In this document: in pieces, positions 41,922 through 53,338 of the stretch
How the letters are laid out: each line of letters starts with the position of its first letter
How positions within the stretch are numbered: the first letter of the stretch is position 1
Assembly: GCA_016285245.1 (NCBI GenBank)
Contig: JAEEQH010000011.1
Span: forward strand, 16,733-80,732
DNA length: 64,000 nt
Direction: 5' to 3'
DNA from: Prevotella sp.
GTDB taxonomy: Bacteria; Bacteroidota; Bacteroidia; Bacteroidales; Bacteroidaceae
Made by a program: the position numbers and the translations under genes
The notes under the pieces: generated by a model
Databases searched by the model: none
What the model was told of the DNA's origin: nothing
What the model saw: the letters and a program-made list of their open reading frames with translations, nothing else

Positions 41922-43103
41922 TTACCCTCTTTTTGCTTTTTCCCATGTTCCGCTGTGGCTGTGCGTCCTTAGATAGCCGATTCCGCGGAAAACATTAACA
42001 TTCATAAACATGAAATAATAGGGGATGTACAGCAGTCGTCCCGGCTTGCGGCGCCGTGCCTGCAGCCAGCCGGCAATGGCGGCGGCGTAGAAAAGTAGCT
42101 GCAAGACGAGGATGATCGTGTAGAGGGTAGAGTGGGTGAGTGGCACCAGTACAACGTTCAACGGCAACAGGGCTATGAGACAGAACGGCGTCAGGCTCCA
42201 TCTCAGCACACGGTGGCTAATGAACAGGAACGACACCAACGGGTAGCGAAGCGGGTTCATCAGACGGCGCAGCCACCAGATGCTCTGCAGACCGCCGGCG
42301 GCGATGCGTCGCTTGCGTTTCGACTCCTCTTCCATCGATGCCGAGCCGTACTCCATCGCGTAGGCTTCCGAGGTGTAGGCTATGCGGTGGCCGTCGCCGA
42401 CGATGAGCATCGACATCATAAAATCATCGAGAAGTGCGTTCGACGGTGCCTCGCGGTAGTGGCTCATGCGTACGGCGAAGAGCTCGCCGGCGGCACCCAT
42501 GGACGAGTACAGTTCGCTGTCCCATCGCTTCAGGGTGCTCTCGTATTTCCAGTAGAGTCCCTCGCCCTCGGCGGCAGCCTCGCCAGCCACTCTGGCGGCT
42601 ACTCTTTTCTCGCCTGAAACGCAGCTGACGTTAGGTTTAGTAAATTGTCGAGCGATTTCTCGCATTGCGCTGGCGTTCAGCATGGTATTAGCGTCAGTAA
42701 ACACTACAAACGGAGCCTTGCTCTCGCGTAGTCCATGCTGCATGGCGGCAGCCTTACCGCGTCGCTCCGGCGAGTAGATGAGTGTCACCTCCGGGTACTC
42801 GCTGAGCAGGTCGTTAGAATGGTCGCTGGAGCCGTCGGTGACCCACATAATGCAAAGTTTCTCGCGCGGATAATCCAGCTGACGGATGTTCTCCATCTTC
42901 TCGCGGATGATGTCCTCCTCGTTGTAGGCACAGATCATCAGCGTCATCTCGGGCAGCTCGTCATCGTTGACGACGGGCTCCTTTTCGCGTCCCATAAATA
43001 GACGTTTCAGGGCTACGAGCGCATAAAGCAGCAGCCCGTAGCCCAGATAGGTGTAGAATACGATGAACAGGCAGAGCCAGAAACAGACTTTTAGTGTTGT
43101 CAT
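41922..43103 (-). CDS. Membrane glycosyltransferase family 2
   Basis: 393 aa. N-terminal helix (about 5-30), a GT2 domain ('MTLMICAYNEEDIIREKMENI', 'WVTDGSSDHSNDLL', DxD-like 'VVFTDANTML', 'ERRGKAAAMQHGL') and three or four C-terminal helices (about 285-375). This is the layout of processive or polyisoprenyl-linked GT2 enzymes. The acceptor is unknown. It starts 27 nt after RNase G and shares its strand. Confidence 0.88.
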   Translation of the reverse strand: MTTLKVCFWLCLFIVFYTYLGYGLLLYALVALKRLFMGREKEPVVNDDELPEMTLMICAYNEEDIIREKMENIRQLDYPREKLCIMWVTDGSSDHSNDLLSEYPEVTLIYSPERRGKAAAMQHGLRESKAPFVVFTDANTMLNASAMREIARQFTKPNVSCVSGEKRVAARVAGEAAAEGEGLYWKYESTLKRWDSELYSSMGAAGELFAVRMSHYREAPSNALLDDFMMSMLIVGDGHRIAYTSEAYAMEYGSASMEEESKRKRRIAAGGLQSIWWLRRLMNPLRYPLVSFLFISHRVLRWSLTPFCLIALLPLNVVLVPLTHSTLYTIILVLQLLFYAAAIAGWLQARRRKPGRLLYIPYYFMFMNVNVFRGIGYLRTHSHSGTWEKAKRG

Positions 43104-43130
43104 TACGCTTCCTCCTTGTTTTCCGTTTCG

Positions 43131-44702
43131 TTAAAGCTCTATCTCTTCTTTCATGTCGATGAACTGTCGCTGCATGTCGTAGAACTCGTACTGCAGGAAC
43201 GCCAGTTTCTGCGATGCTACGATCTTCACGCCCAGGCCGTACTTCATCTGCCAGCGGCGTTTCAGACTGATGACGCCCTGATTGATGTAGGCGGCGACAT
43301 AGGGGTGTACGTGCAAGTAGAATCGCTTGATGCCAATCTTGTTGACCAGGCGGTCAATTTTGCTCTCCAGTTGGTCGGTGAACAGGATGCTCGACTTGAT
43401 TTTTCCCTTCCCGAAGCAGGTGGGGCAGTCCTCCTCGACGTTGACGTCCATCACGGGGCGCACACGCTGGCGGGTAATCTGCATGAGTCCGAACTTCGAC
43501 AGCGGTAGGATGTTGTGGCGCGCACGGTCTTTCTGCATATTCTTGCACATGCGCTCGTAAAGCATCTGACGGTCCTCGGCCAGGTTCATATCGACGAAGT
43601 CGACGATAATGATGCCGCCCATGTCGCGCAGTCGCAGCTGGCGTGCCAGCTCGTCGGCGGCGCCGAGGTTCGTCTCCAGGGCGTTGGCCTCCTGTCCGTT
43701 CTCCTTCTTTACGCGTGTGCCGCTGTTCACGTCTACGACGTGCATGGCTTCGGTGTGCTCTATGATGAGGTAGGCGCCGTGCTTGTAGTTTACGGTCTTG
43801 CCGAATCCCGACTTCAGCTGCTTCGTGACGCCGAAGTTGTCGAAGATGGGTACTACGCCCGTGTACTGCTTGACAATTTCCTTCTTCTCGGGGGCAATCA
43901 TCGTCACGTAGTCCTTCACCTGGTGGAAAATCTCCGGGTCGTTAATGTGGATGCCGTCGTATGTGGGGTTGAACAGGTCGCGCAACAATGCTACGGCGCG
44001 GCTCTGCTCCTCGAATACCAGTTGCGGACGCTGGGTGGTCTTCTGCACCTTCGTGATGGTGTCCTCCCACCGTTTCAGGAGCACTTTCAGCTCCTGGTCC
44101 AGCTCCGCGGCGCGTTTGCCTTCGGCGACGGTGCGCACGATGACGCCGAAATTCTTCGGCTTCATGCTCTGCACCAGTTGTTTCAGACGGCTTCGCTCCT
44201 CGCCACGTTTGATTTTCGATGATACCGAGACTTTGTCCTGGAAGGGCATGAGTACCATGAACCGTCCGGCGAAGCTCAGCTCGCAGGTCAGTCGCGGGCC
44301 TTTCGTCGAGATGGGCTCCTTCACCACCTGTACCAGAACCTCCTGTCCCACCTTCAGCGTGTTCTGAATGCTGCCGTCCTTCGGGAGGTCGGGCAGGTGA
44401 GTGGCCTTCTGTATGGGGAATAGTCTCTTCCTGTCGCTCTGTACCTGCTTCAGGTACTTTTCGTAAGAGCTGTATTGAGTGCCAAGGTCAAGATAATGCA
44501 GGAAGGCATCGCGCTCGTGACCGACGTCGACGAAACAGGCGTTCAGTCCCGGCATCAGCTTACGCACTTTGGCGATGTAGATGTTGCCCACGGCGAACGA
44601 TGCCGACCTTGGCTCGTTCTGGTACTCCACCAGCTGCTTGTCTTCCAACAGGGCGATGGAGATGTCCTTCGGCTGAACATCTATGATTACTTCACTAGTC
44701 AT
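43131..44702 (-). CDS. rng: Ribonuclease G (Rne/Rng family)
   Basis: 523 aa. 'SFAVGNIYIAKVRKLMPGLNACFVDVG' is the start of the S1 domain. 'MHVVDVNSGTRV' and 'IIIVDFVDMNLAEDRQML' hold the metal-binding Asp residues, and 'CPTCFGKG' is the zinc-link. The long scaffold tail of RNase E is absent, so the protein fits RNase G, acting in rRNA 5' maturation and mRNA decay. Confidence 0.93.
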   Translation of the reverse strand: MTSEVIIDVQPKDISIALLEDKQLVEYQNEPRSASFAVGNIYIAKVRKLMPGLNACFVDVGHERDAFLHYLDLGTQYSSYEKYLKQVQSDRKRLFPIQKATHLPDLPKDGSIQNTLKVGQEVLVQVVKEPISTKGPRLTCELSFAGRFMVLMPFQDKVSVSSKIKRGEERSRLKQLVQSMKPKNFGVIVRTVAEGKRAAELDQELKVLLKRWEDTITKVQKTTQRPQLVFEEQSRAVALLRDLFNPTYDGIHINDPEIFHQVKDYVTMIAPEKKEIVKQYTGVVPIFDNFGVTKQLKSGFGKTVNYKHGAYLIIEHTEAMHVVDVNSGTRVKKENGQEANALETNLGAADELARQLRLRDMGGIIIVDFVDMNLAEDRQMLYERMCKNMQKDRARHNILPLSKFGLMQITRQRVRPVMDVNVEEDCPTCFGKGKIKSSILFTDQLESKIDRLVNKIGIKRFYLHVHPYVAAYINQGVISLKRRWQMKYGLGVKIVASQKLAFLQYEFYDMQRQFIDMKEEIEL

Positions 44703-44728
44703 TCTCTCGGGTCTTGTAGGTTAATACG

Positions 44729-44762
44729 AAAAGGGGTGTGCCGCGAAATGTCGCGGGCACAC
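44729..44762 (-). terminator. Hairpin terminator after the bL38-like ORF
   Basis: Minus strand GTGTGCCCGCGA-catt-TCGCGGCACAC (one bulged base) followed by CCCCTTTTCG. It separates the HU/bL38-like unit from rng, probably partially. Confidence 0.65.
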
Positions 44763-44796
44763 TCCCTTCATTTTTCCGTTTTACAGCCAGAAGAGC

Positions 44797-44886
44797 TTAC
44801 TTGCTCTTATGACGATTCTTGCGCAGTCTCTTCTTACGCTTGTGAGTAGCCATCTTGTGGCCCTTCTTCTTCTTTCCGTTAGGCAT
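44797..44886 (-). CDS. Small basic bL38/AURKAIP1-COX24-like ribosomal protein
   Basis: 29 aa, absent from the ORF track because of its size: MPNGKKKKGHKMATHKRKKR, followed by a further basic run ending in KSK. The sequence matches the short AURKAIP1/COX24-domain proteins annotated across Bacteroidota between HU and RNase G genes. As I recall, this protein was named bL38 in a Flavobacterium ribosome structure. Lys/Arg make up more than half of the residues, fitting rRNA binding. A terminator follows. Confidence 0.85.
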   Translation of the reverse strand: MPNGKKKKGHKMATHKRKKRLRKNRHKSK

Positions 44887-44925
44887 AATTCTAAATGGTG
44901 TTTTATTTGTTTAATGTGTTTGTTG

Positions 44926-45201
44926 TTACTTCATCTTGTCAATAAAGCTCTTCGCAGGCTTGAAAGCCGGGAAGTCATGAGCCTCAATGACCAGCGTCGT
45001 GTTCTTAGAGATGTTACGGCCGGTCTTCTGCGCACGGTGCTTCACGATGAAACTGCCGAAGCCGCGGAGATAGATGTTCTCCTTCTGCTGTGCAAGGTTG
45101 ACACGAATCTCTTCCATGAACGCCTCCACGGTAGCTGCCACGTCTTTCTTGGCAATGCCCGTCTGTTCTGCAATGTTGTTGATAATATCTGCCTTAGTCA
45201 T
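44926..45201 (-). CDS. HU family DNA-binding protein
   Basis: 91 aa from MTKADIINNIAEQTG; the track start lies upstream within the leader. 'FGSFIVKHRAQKTGRNISKN' is the DNA-binding arm region of HU/IHF. It bends and compacts DNA as a dimer. Followed by the bL38-like ORF after 39 nt. Confidence 0.93.
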   Translation of the reverse strand: MTKADIINNIAEQTGIAKKDVAATVEAFMEEIRVNLAQQKENIYLRGFGSFIVKHRAQKTGRNISKNTTLVIEAHDFPAFKPAKSFIDKMK

Positions 45202-45264
45202 TTCTATGAGTGTTTTTATACGTAAAATCAGGTGCTTACAGGCACCTTCTTCATTTTTGGACTG

Positions 45265-45272
45265 CAAAGATA
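45265..45272 (-). promoter_or_regulatory. -7 element of the HU gene
   Basis: Minus strand TATCTTTG followed by CAGT, 64 nt before the ATG. The -33 position has only ATTTT. Confidence 0.55.
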
Positions 45273-45357
45273 CTGTTTTTCAGCGGGATATGAAAATATT
45301 CACCGTCTTTTTTTATGAAAATTAACACTCGCTCTCGCTGAATTGACTTTGCGCTCA

Positions 45358-45795
45358 CTAAACCGGAATCTTGTCTATGCGCTTCTGGTGGCGACCGCCC
45401 TCAAACTCCGTCGTGAAGTACTCGTCCATGATCTTGCGTGCCATGTCCTCGTCGATGAACCGTCCGGGCATCACCAGCACGTTGGCGTTGTTGTGCTGAC
45501 GAATCAGGTGTGCTATCTCCGGAATCCAGCACAGTCCAGCGCGTATCGACTGGTGCTTGTTCAGCGTCATGTTGATGCCCTCGCCGCTGCCGCAGATGGC
45601 GATGCCGGGGAACACCTCGCCCGACTCGATGCCCTTGGCCAGCGCGTGGCCGAAGTCCGAGTAGTCGCACGAGTCCTCGGTGTACGTGCCATAGTCCTTA
45701 TACGTATATCCCTTCTCCTCGAGATACTTCTTCACAAACTGTTTAAGTGCGAAGCCGGCGTGGTCGCTGGCAATGCCAATAGTCTTTACTTCCAT
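45358..45795 (-). CDS. rpiB: Ribose-5-phosphate isomerase B
   Basis: 145 aa from MEVKTIGIASDHAGFALK. 'ASDHAG' is the phosphate-binding start, 'YSDFGHALA' and 'GIAICGSGEGINMTLNKHQSIRAGLCW' carry the active site (Cys in ICGSG), and 'NNANVLVMPGRFI' follows. It interconverts ribose-5-P and ribulose-5-P, linking pentose use to transketolase. Confidence 0.94.
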   Translation of the reverse strand: MEVKTIGIASDHAGFALKQFVKKYLEEKGYTYKDYGTYTEDSCDYSDFGHALAKGIESGEVFPGIAICGSGEGINMTLNKHQSIRAGLCWIPEIAHLIRQHNNANVLVMPGRFIDEDMARKIMDEYFTTEFEGGRHQKRIDKIPV

Positions 45796-45828
45796 AATGC
45801 TATTAAGATGATTGTTCGTTTCAGTTCG

Positions 45829-45859
45829 CAAAATTAGCAAAAATCCTGCGGATACGCAA
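45829..45859 (-). promoter_or_regulatory. Promoter of rpiB
   Basis: Minus strand TTG (45857-45859), 20-nt spacer, TAATTTTG (45829-45836), 33 nt before the ATG. Confidence 0.65.
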
Positions 45860-45975
45860 GAAAACCGTCCATCTTTTTCTGAAAAACCTATCATCCGCCT
45901 GTCGGCGCCCTTCTTTACGCGTACCTTATTTAATAAATTACAGGGTGAGTACCCGGCTTTGAGTCCTAAAAATAA

Positions 45976-49035
<3,060 letters not shown>

Positions 49036-49051
49036 ATCACCAATAACCCGT

Positions 49052-50830
49052 ATGAAACAAACCATTATTTCACTCTTCCTCCTGCTGATGGGGGGCGTGC
49101 TGCCGATGAAGGCAGTCAACATTACCGTGGGCGGCACCACCCGCTCGTACAACATCATCGTGCCCAAGAACCTGGGCGAGAACCGTCCGCTGCTCATCTT
49201 CTGTCACGGCTACAACCAGGATGCCAACTGGATGCAGAACGAGGAGTTCAAGAACGACAACGTGAGCATGGAGGCCGTCTGCGACACCGCCAAGTTCATC
49301 TGTGTCTTCCCCAACGGCATCGACAGGGCGTGGGAGACCGGCGGCGACCGCGACATCAATTTCATCAAGGCCATCATCGAGAAGATGGTGACGCAGTACA
49401 AGATCGACCGCAACCGTATCTATATGGGCGGCTTCTCCATGGGCGGTATGCTGACGTACAACGCCATCAACAAGATGTCCGACCAGATTGCCGCTTTCGT
49501 CTCGTGCAGCGGTCCGTCGGTAGTGACGCCTAAGTCCGGACTACGCCCCATTCCCCTGTTGCACATCCAGGGAACGGCCGACAACTGGGGCGGCGTACAG
49601 CCTGCGCTCAACCCGTGGATTAAGCACAACGGCTGCTCGACGACGGAAAAAGTCATCAGCAACTACAACGGCTTCAGCGGCGCCAAGCTGCACATCTGGG
49701 GCCCCGGCAACGACGGCGTGGAAGTGCGGCTCATAGAGCTCAAGGACAAAGGCCACTGGATATGCAAGGAGAAGCAGGTGTACACGGGCAAGGAGATCTG
49801 GAACTTCTGCAAGAAGTATTCGCTGAACAAGACGACGCCCAACGTCAAGATTACCGCCCCGACCACCGGCGACAAGTGCATCAGCTTCGCTCCCAGCGGA
49901 CAGGCATCGTTCCCCGAGATTACCATTACCGCCTCGGCCGACGACCCTAACGGAACCGTGGAGCAGGTGGCGTTCTACGACGGCACGACACTCATAGCCA
50001 CCTGCACCGCCAAGCCCTACAAGGCCACGCTGACGACGACGAAGGTGGGTAAGCACACCCTGAAAGCTGTGGCTACCGACAACGACGGCGAGACGAGTAG
50101 CGCCAGCGTGGAGGTGACGCTGCAGGCTCCCACGTCGCTGACCATCTCGACCGACTTCAAGGAGGGTGGTGCGCTGCCCGCCGGCTGGACTACCTACGAC
50201 AGCAGCGAGCGCCGCACGGGCTATACCAGCGGCTACGACAAGGGCTGCCGCGTCCTGCAGTTCACGGGGTCGCCGAAGGGTTTTAACTATGGCCTCTACT
50301 TCCGCAACATCAACGGCAAGGCCAAGCAGGGCTATGCGAAGTACGGTCTCAGCGGCGCAGGCACGACGCTCCGTCTAGCTCCCGGCCACTACACGCTGAA
50401 GTACAAGATCTGTAACTGGAACATGTCGAACTTCGGCGACGTGGAGCTGGCCGTCGAGAAGCGAACGGGCAGCACGACCATTGCCAGCCAGACGTACACG
50501 CCGGACATCAACATCGGCAACGCAGCCTCCAACAGCTTCAGCAGTCCCGCACAGCAGGCCTTCGAGTTTGACATCGCCGAGCAGGGCGACTACGTCATCG
50601 CCATCTATTCAGCCGCCTCGGAGTGGAGCGACTGCATCGTCGGCCAGCTCATACTGAGTGCTAACAACTATGTGTCGACGGGCATCAGTTCAATGTACAA
50701 TGGACAAGGGACAATGTACAATGGACAATGGATAATGGATAATGAGTTTTACAGCCTGCAGGGCCGCAAAGTCACGAATCCACAAAAGGGCATTTATATC
50801 AAGAACGGCACAAAGGTTGTGATTAAGTAA
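49052..50830 (+). CDS. Secreted CE1-like esterase with accessory domains and sorting-like tail
   Basis: 592 aa. Signal peptide, then a PHB-depolymerase/feruloyl-esterase-type alpha/beta hydrolase (about 25-265). It has 'LLIFCHGYNQDANWMQ', the nucleophile Ser in 'YMGGFSMGGMLTYNAI' and a late His in 'KDKGHWICKE'. A Big-type Ig domain (about 275-365, 'AFYDGTTLIATCTAKPYKATL') and a beta-sandwich module, possibly a CBM (about 375-545), follow. The tail is 'FYSLQGRKV...KGIYIKNGTKVVIK'. The likely role is removing feruloyl or acetyl groups from xylan. A repeat tract encodes the linker before the tail. Confidence 0.85.
   Translation: MKQTIISLFLLLMGGVLPMKAVNITVGGTTRSYNIIVPKNLGENRPLLIFCHGYNQDANWMQNEEFKNDNVSMEAVCDTAKFICVFPNGIDRAWETGGDRDINFIKAIIEKMVTQYKIDRNRIYMGGFSMGGMLTYNAINKMSDQIAAFVSCSGPSVVTPKSGLRPIPLLHIQGTADNWGGVQPALNPWIKHNGCSTTEKVISNYNGFSGAKLHIWGPGNDGVEVRLIELKDKGHWICKEKQVYTGKEIWNFCKKYSLNKTTPNVKITAPTTGDKCISFAPSGQASFPEITITASADDPNGTVEQVAFYDGTTLIATCTAKPYKATLTTTKVGKHTLKAVATDNDGETSSASVEVTLQAPTSLTISTDFKEGGALPAGWTTYDSSERRTGYTSGYDKGCRVLQFTGSPKGFNYGLYFRNINGKAKQGYAKYGLSGAGTTLRLAPGHYTLKYKICNWNMSNFGDVELAVEKRTGSTTIASQTYTPDINIGNAASNSFSSPAQQAFEFDIAEQGDYVIAIYSAASEWSDCIVGQLILSANNYVSTGISSMYNGQGTMYNGQWIMDNEFYSLQGRKVTNPQKGIYIKNGTKVVIK
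50691..50745 (+). repeat. In-frame ACAATGGACAATGG tract inside the esterase gene
   Basis: CAATGTACAATGGACAAGG-type units repeat about four times, then TAATGGATAATGA, encoding 'MYNGQGTMYNGQWIMDNE' between the last domain and the tail. Confidence 0.85.
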
Positions 50831-50833
50831 GAG

Positions 50834-50858
50834 AAGACCTGAGCTTGCTCGAGGTCTT
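50834..50858. other. Hairpin in the esterase/GH127 gap
   Basis: AAGACCTGAGC-tt-GCTCGAGGTCTT (one bulge), with a second overlapping inverted repeat GAGCTTGCTCGAG...CTCGAGCAAAGCTC to 50888. There is no T-run, so this is an mRNA structure or weak attenuator and not a clear terminator. Confidence 0.5.
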
Positions 50859-50908
50859 CCGAACGGGAACGAGCTCGAGCAAAGCTCAAAGTAGTAGTGA
50901 AGTAAACG

Positions 50909-53290
50909 ATGAGAAAGACTATCCTGACCATTTGCTGCCTCCTGTTGACCACGCTGGCAGCAGCTTATAACGATGAGTTCAGTCTGGGTGATGTCACCCT
51001 GCTTGACGGTCCGCTGAAGAAGGCGTGCGACCTGAACGTCAAGACGCTGTTGCAGTATGACTGCGACCGTCTGCTCGCGCCCTATCGCAAGGAGGCCGGG
51101 CTCGAGCCGAAAGCCAAGGCCTATCCCAATTGGGAGGGACTCGACGGCCATGTGGGCGGTCACTACCTGTCGGCGTTGGCCATGAACGCGGCGATGGGCA
51201 ACGCGGAGTGCCTCCGTCGCATGGAGTATATGATCAGCGAGCTGCAGGCGTGTGCCGATGCCAATAGGAAGAACCACGCGGAGTGGGGACGTGGCTACGT
51301 GGGCGGTATGCCCAACAGCGAGCGCATCTGGTCGACGTTCAAGAAGGGCGACTTCGGCACGTACTTCGGCTCGTGGGCCCCGTTCTACAACCTGCACAAG
51401 ATGTATGCCGGCTTACGCGATGCCTGGTGGTATTGCCAAAACGAGCAGGCGAAGATACTCTTCATGGACTTCTGCGACTGGGTCATCGACCTGACGGCCG
51501 ACCTCAGCGACGAACAGATGGAGCGGATGCTCGGTAACGAGCACGGCGGCATGAACGAGGTGCTGGCCGATGCCTACGCCATCTCAAATGGCGACAGGAA
51601 GTATCTCGATGCCGCCAAGCGGTTCTCGCACCGCCGTCTGCTGACACCGATGACACAGCATATTGACAACCTCGACAATATGCACGCCAACACGCAGGTG
51701 CCAAAGGTGGTGGGCTTCCAGCGTATAGCCGAGGTGGCCAGCGACGAGGCCTACTACGAGGCCGCACAGTTCTTCTGGGACGTGGTGACTAGCCAGCGCT
51801 CGCTGGCTTTCGGCGGCAACAGCCGTCGTGAGCATTTCCCCAGCAAGGAAGCCTGCATGGACTTCATCAACGACATCGACGGCCCAGAGACTTGCAACAC
51901 CAACAATATGCTGAAGCTGACGGAAGCGCTGCACCGCCGCAACCCTGAGGCCCGCTATGCCGACTATTTTGAGCTGGCCACGTTCAACCACATCCTCTCG
52001 TCGCAGCATCCCGAGCACGGCGGCTACGTCTACTTCACACCTGCCCGTCCGCGTCACTATCGCAACTACTCGGCGCCGAACGAGGCCATGTGGTGCTGTG
52101 TGGGTACAGGCATGGAGAACCACTCGAAGTATGGCCAGTTCATCTATACACACCGTGGTGACAACCTGTTTGTCAACCTTTTCGTGGCATCGGAGCTGAA
52201 CTGGAAGGAGAAGGACGTCGTACTCCGTCAGGAGACCCTCTTCCCCTATGCCGAGACCAGTCGCATCACCGTCATGCAGGGCAAGGGTGAGTTCTCGCTG
52301 ATGGTGCGCTACCCCAGCTGGGTGAAGCCCGGACAGTTCAGCGTCAAGGTCAATGGCCAGCCCGTGAACATCGTCACTGGCCCCTCGTCCTATGTCACCA
52401 TCGACCGCAAGTGGAAGAAAGGCGACGTGGTGGAGGTCACCTTCCCAATGTATAACTACGTGAAATACCTGCCCAACGAGCCGCAGTACATCGCCCTGAT
52501 GCACGGCCCCATCCTGCTGGCTATGAAGACCGGTACCGAGGATTTGGCCCATCTGGTGGCCGACGACAGCCGCTTCGGCCAGTATGCCAGCGGCAAGAAG
52601 CTGCCCGTCAACGAGGCACCCATCCTCATCGACGACAACATCGAGGACATTGCCAACCAGCTGACCCCCGTCGCCGGCAAGCCCCTCCACTTCAATTTCC
52701 GAAAGGATGGTCAGCTGTCAACTGTTAACTGTCAACTGTCAGCTATCGAACTGATGCCCTTCTTCGAGCTTCACGACGCCCGCTACATGATGTACTGGCT
52801 CGCCCTGTCGGAGCAGAGTTACAAGGGCTATCTCGCCGACCTCGCCCGTCAGGAGCAGGAGCGTCAGGCGCTGGAGGCCCGTACCGTCGACAAGGTACAG
52901 CCCGGTGAGCAGCAGCCCGAGACCGACCACAAGATGGAGACCGACCGCTCGCAAGTTGGCAACACCAACGACACCTTTTGGCGCGATGCCAGCGATGGCC
53001 ACTACTTCAGCTACCTGATGCAGACGGACGGAATGTCTGACCTCTCGCTACGCCTGAAGTACTGGGGCGTGGGCGAATGGAAGAGCCACGAGTTCGACAT
53101 CTTTGTTGACGACGTGCTGGTCATGGAGGTGAACAATACCGGTAAGTACCGCATCTCCGAGTTCAAGTACGAGACCTATCCCATCCCCGCCGAACTGCTG
53201 AAGGGCAAGACACAGGTACGCGTGAAGTTCGTCGCCAAGCCGCGTAAGCAGATAGGCGAGATTTACGAAGTAAGGCTTGTAAAAGAATAA
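50909..53290 (+). CDS. Secreted GH127-type beta-L-arabinofuranosidase
   Basis: 793 aa. Signal peptide MRKTILTICCLLLTTLAAA, then the DUF1680/GH127 (alpha/alpha)6 barrel (about 25-530) with 'WEGLDGHVGGHYLSALAMNAA', 'FGSWAPFYNLHKMYAGL' and the Cys cluster 'AMWCCVGTGMENHSKYG' that binds zinc and supplies the nucleophile in GH127 enzymes. Beta-sandwich and C-terminal modules follow ('LKYWGVGEWKSHEFDIFVDD'). GH146 is the close alternative. It removes terminal L-arabinofuranose. A repeat tract interrupts it near residue 605. Confidence 0.88.
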   Translation: MRKTILTICCLLLTTLAAAYNDEFSLGDVTLLDGPLKKACDLNVKTLLQYDCDRLLAPYRKEAGLEPKAKAYPNWEGLDGHVGGHYLSALAMNAAMGNAECLRRMEYMISELQACADANRKNHAEWGRGYVGGMPNSERIWSTFKKGDFGTYFGSWAPFYNLHKMYAGLRDAWWYCQNEQAKILFMDFCDWVIDLTADLSDEQMERMLGNEHGGMNEVLADAYAISNGDRKYLDAAKRFSHRRLLTPMTQHIDNLDNMHANTQVPKVVGFQRIAEVASDEAYYEAAQFFWDVVTSQRSLAFGGNSRREHFPSKEACMDFINDIDGPETCNTNNMLKLTEALHRRNPEARYADYFELATFNHILSSQHPEHGGYVYFTPARPRHYRNYSAPNEAMWCCVGTGMENHSKYGQFIYTHRGDNLFVNLFVASELNWKEKDVVLRQETLFPYAETSRITVMQGKGEFSLMVRYPSWVKPGQFSVKVNGQPVNIVTGPSSYVTIDRKWKKGDVVEVTFPMYNYVKYLPNEPQYIALMHGPILLAMKTGTEDLAHLVADDSRFGQYASGKKLPVNEAPILIDDNIEDIANQLTPVAGKPLHFNFRKDGQLSTVNCQLSAIELMPFFELHDARYMMYWLALSEQSYKGYLADLARQEQERQALEARTVDKVQPGEQQPETDHKMETDRSQVGNTNDTFWRDASDGHYFSYLMQTDGMSDLSLRLKYWGVGEWKSHEFDIFVDDVLVMEVNNTGKYRISEFKYETYPIPAELLKGKTQVRVKFVAKPRKQIGEIYEVRLVKE
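52711..52744 (+). repeat. In-frame CTGTCAACTGTTAA tract inside GH127
   Basis: GTCAGCTGTCAACTGTTAAC-type units encode 'GQLSTVNCQLSAIE' in a loop before the conserved 'PFFELHDARYMMYW'. Confidence 0.75.
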
Positions 53291-53338
53291 TAGCCCCTCC
53301 GGCAAGTTGTTTTGAAACGTAACACGAAAAGACTGACA

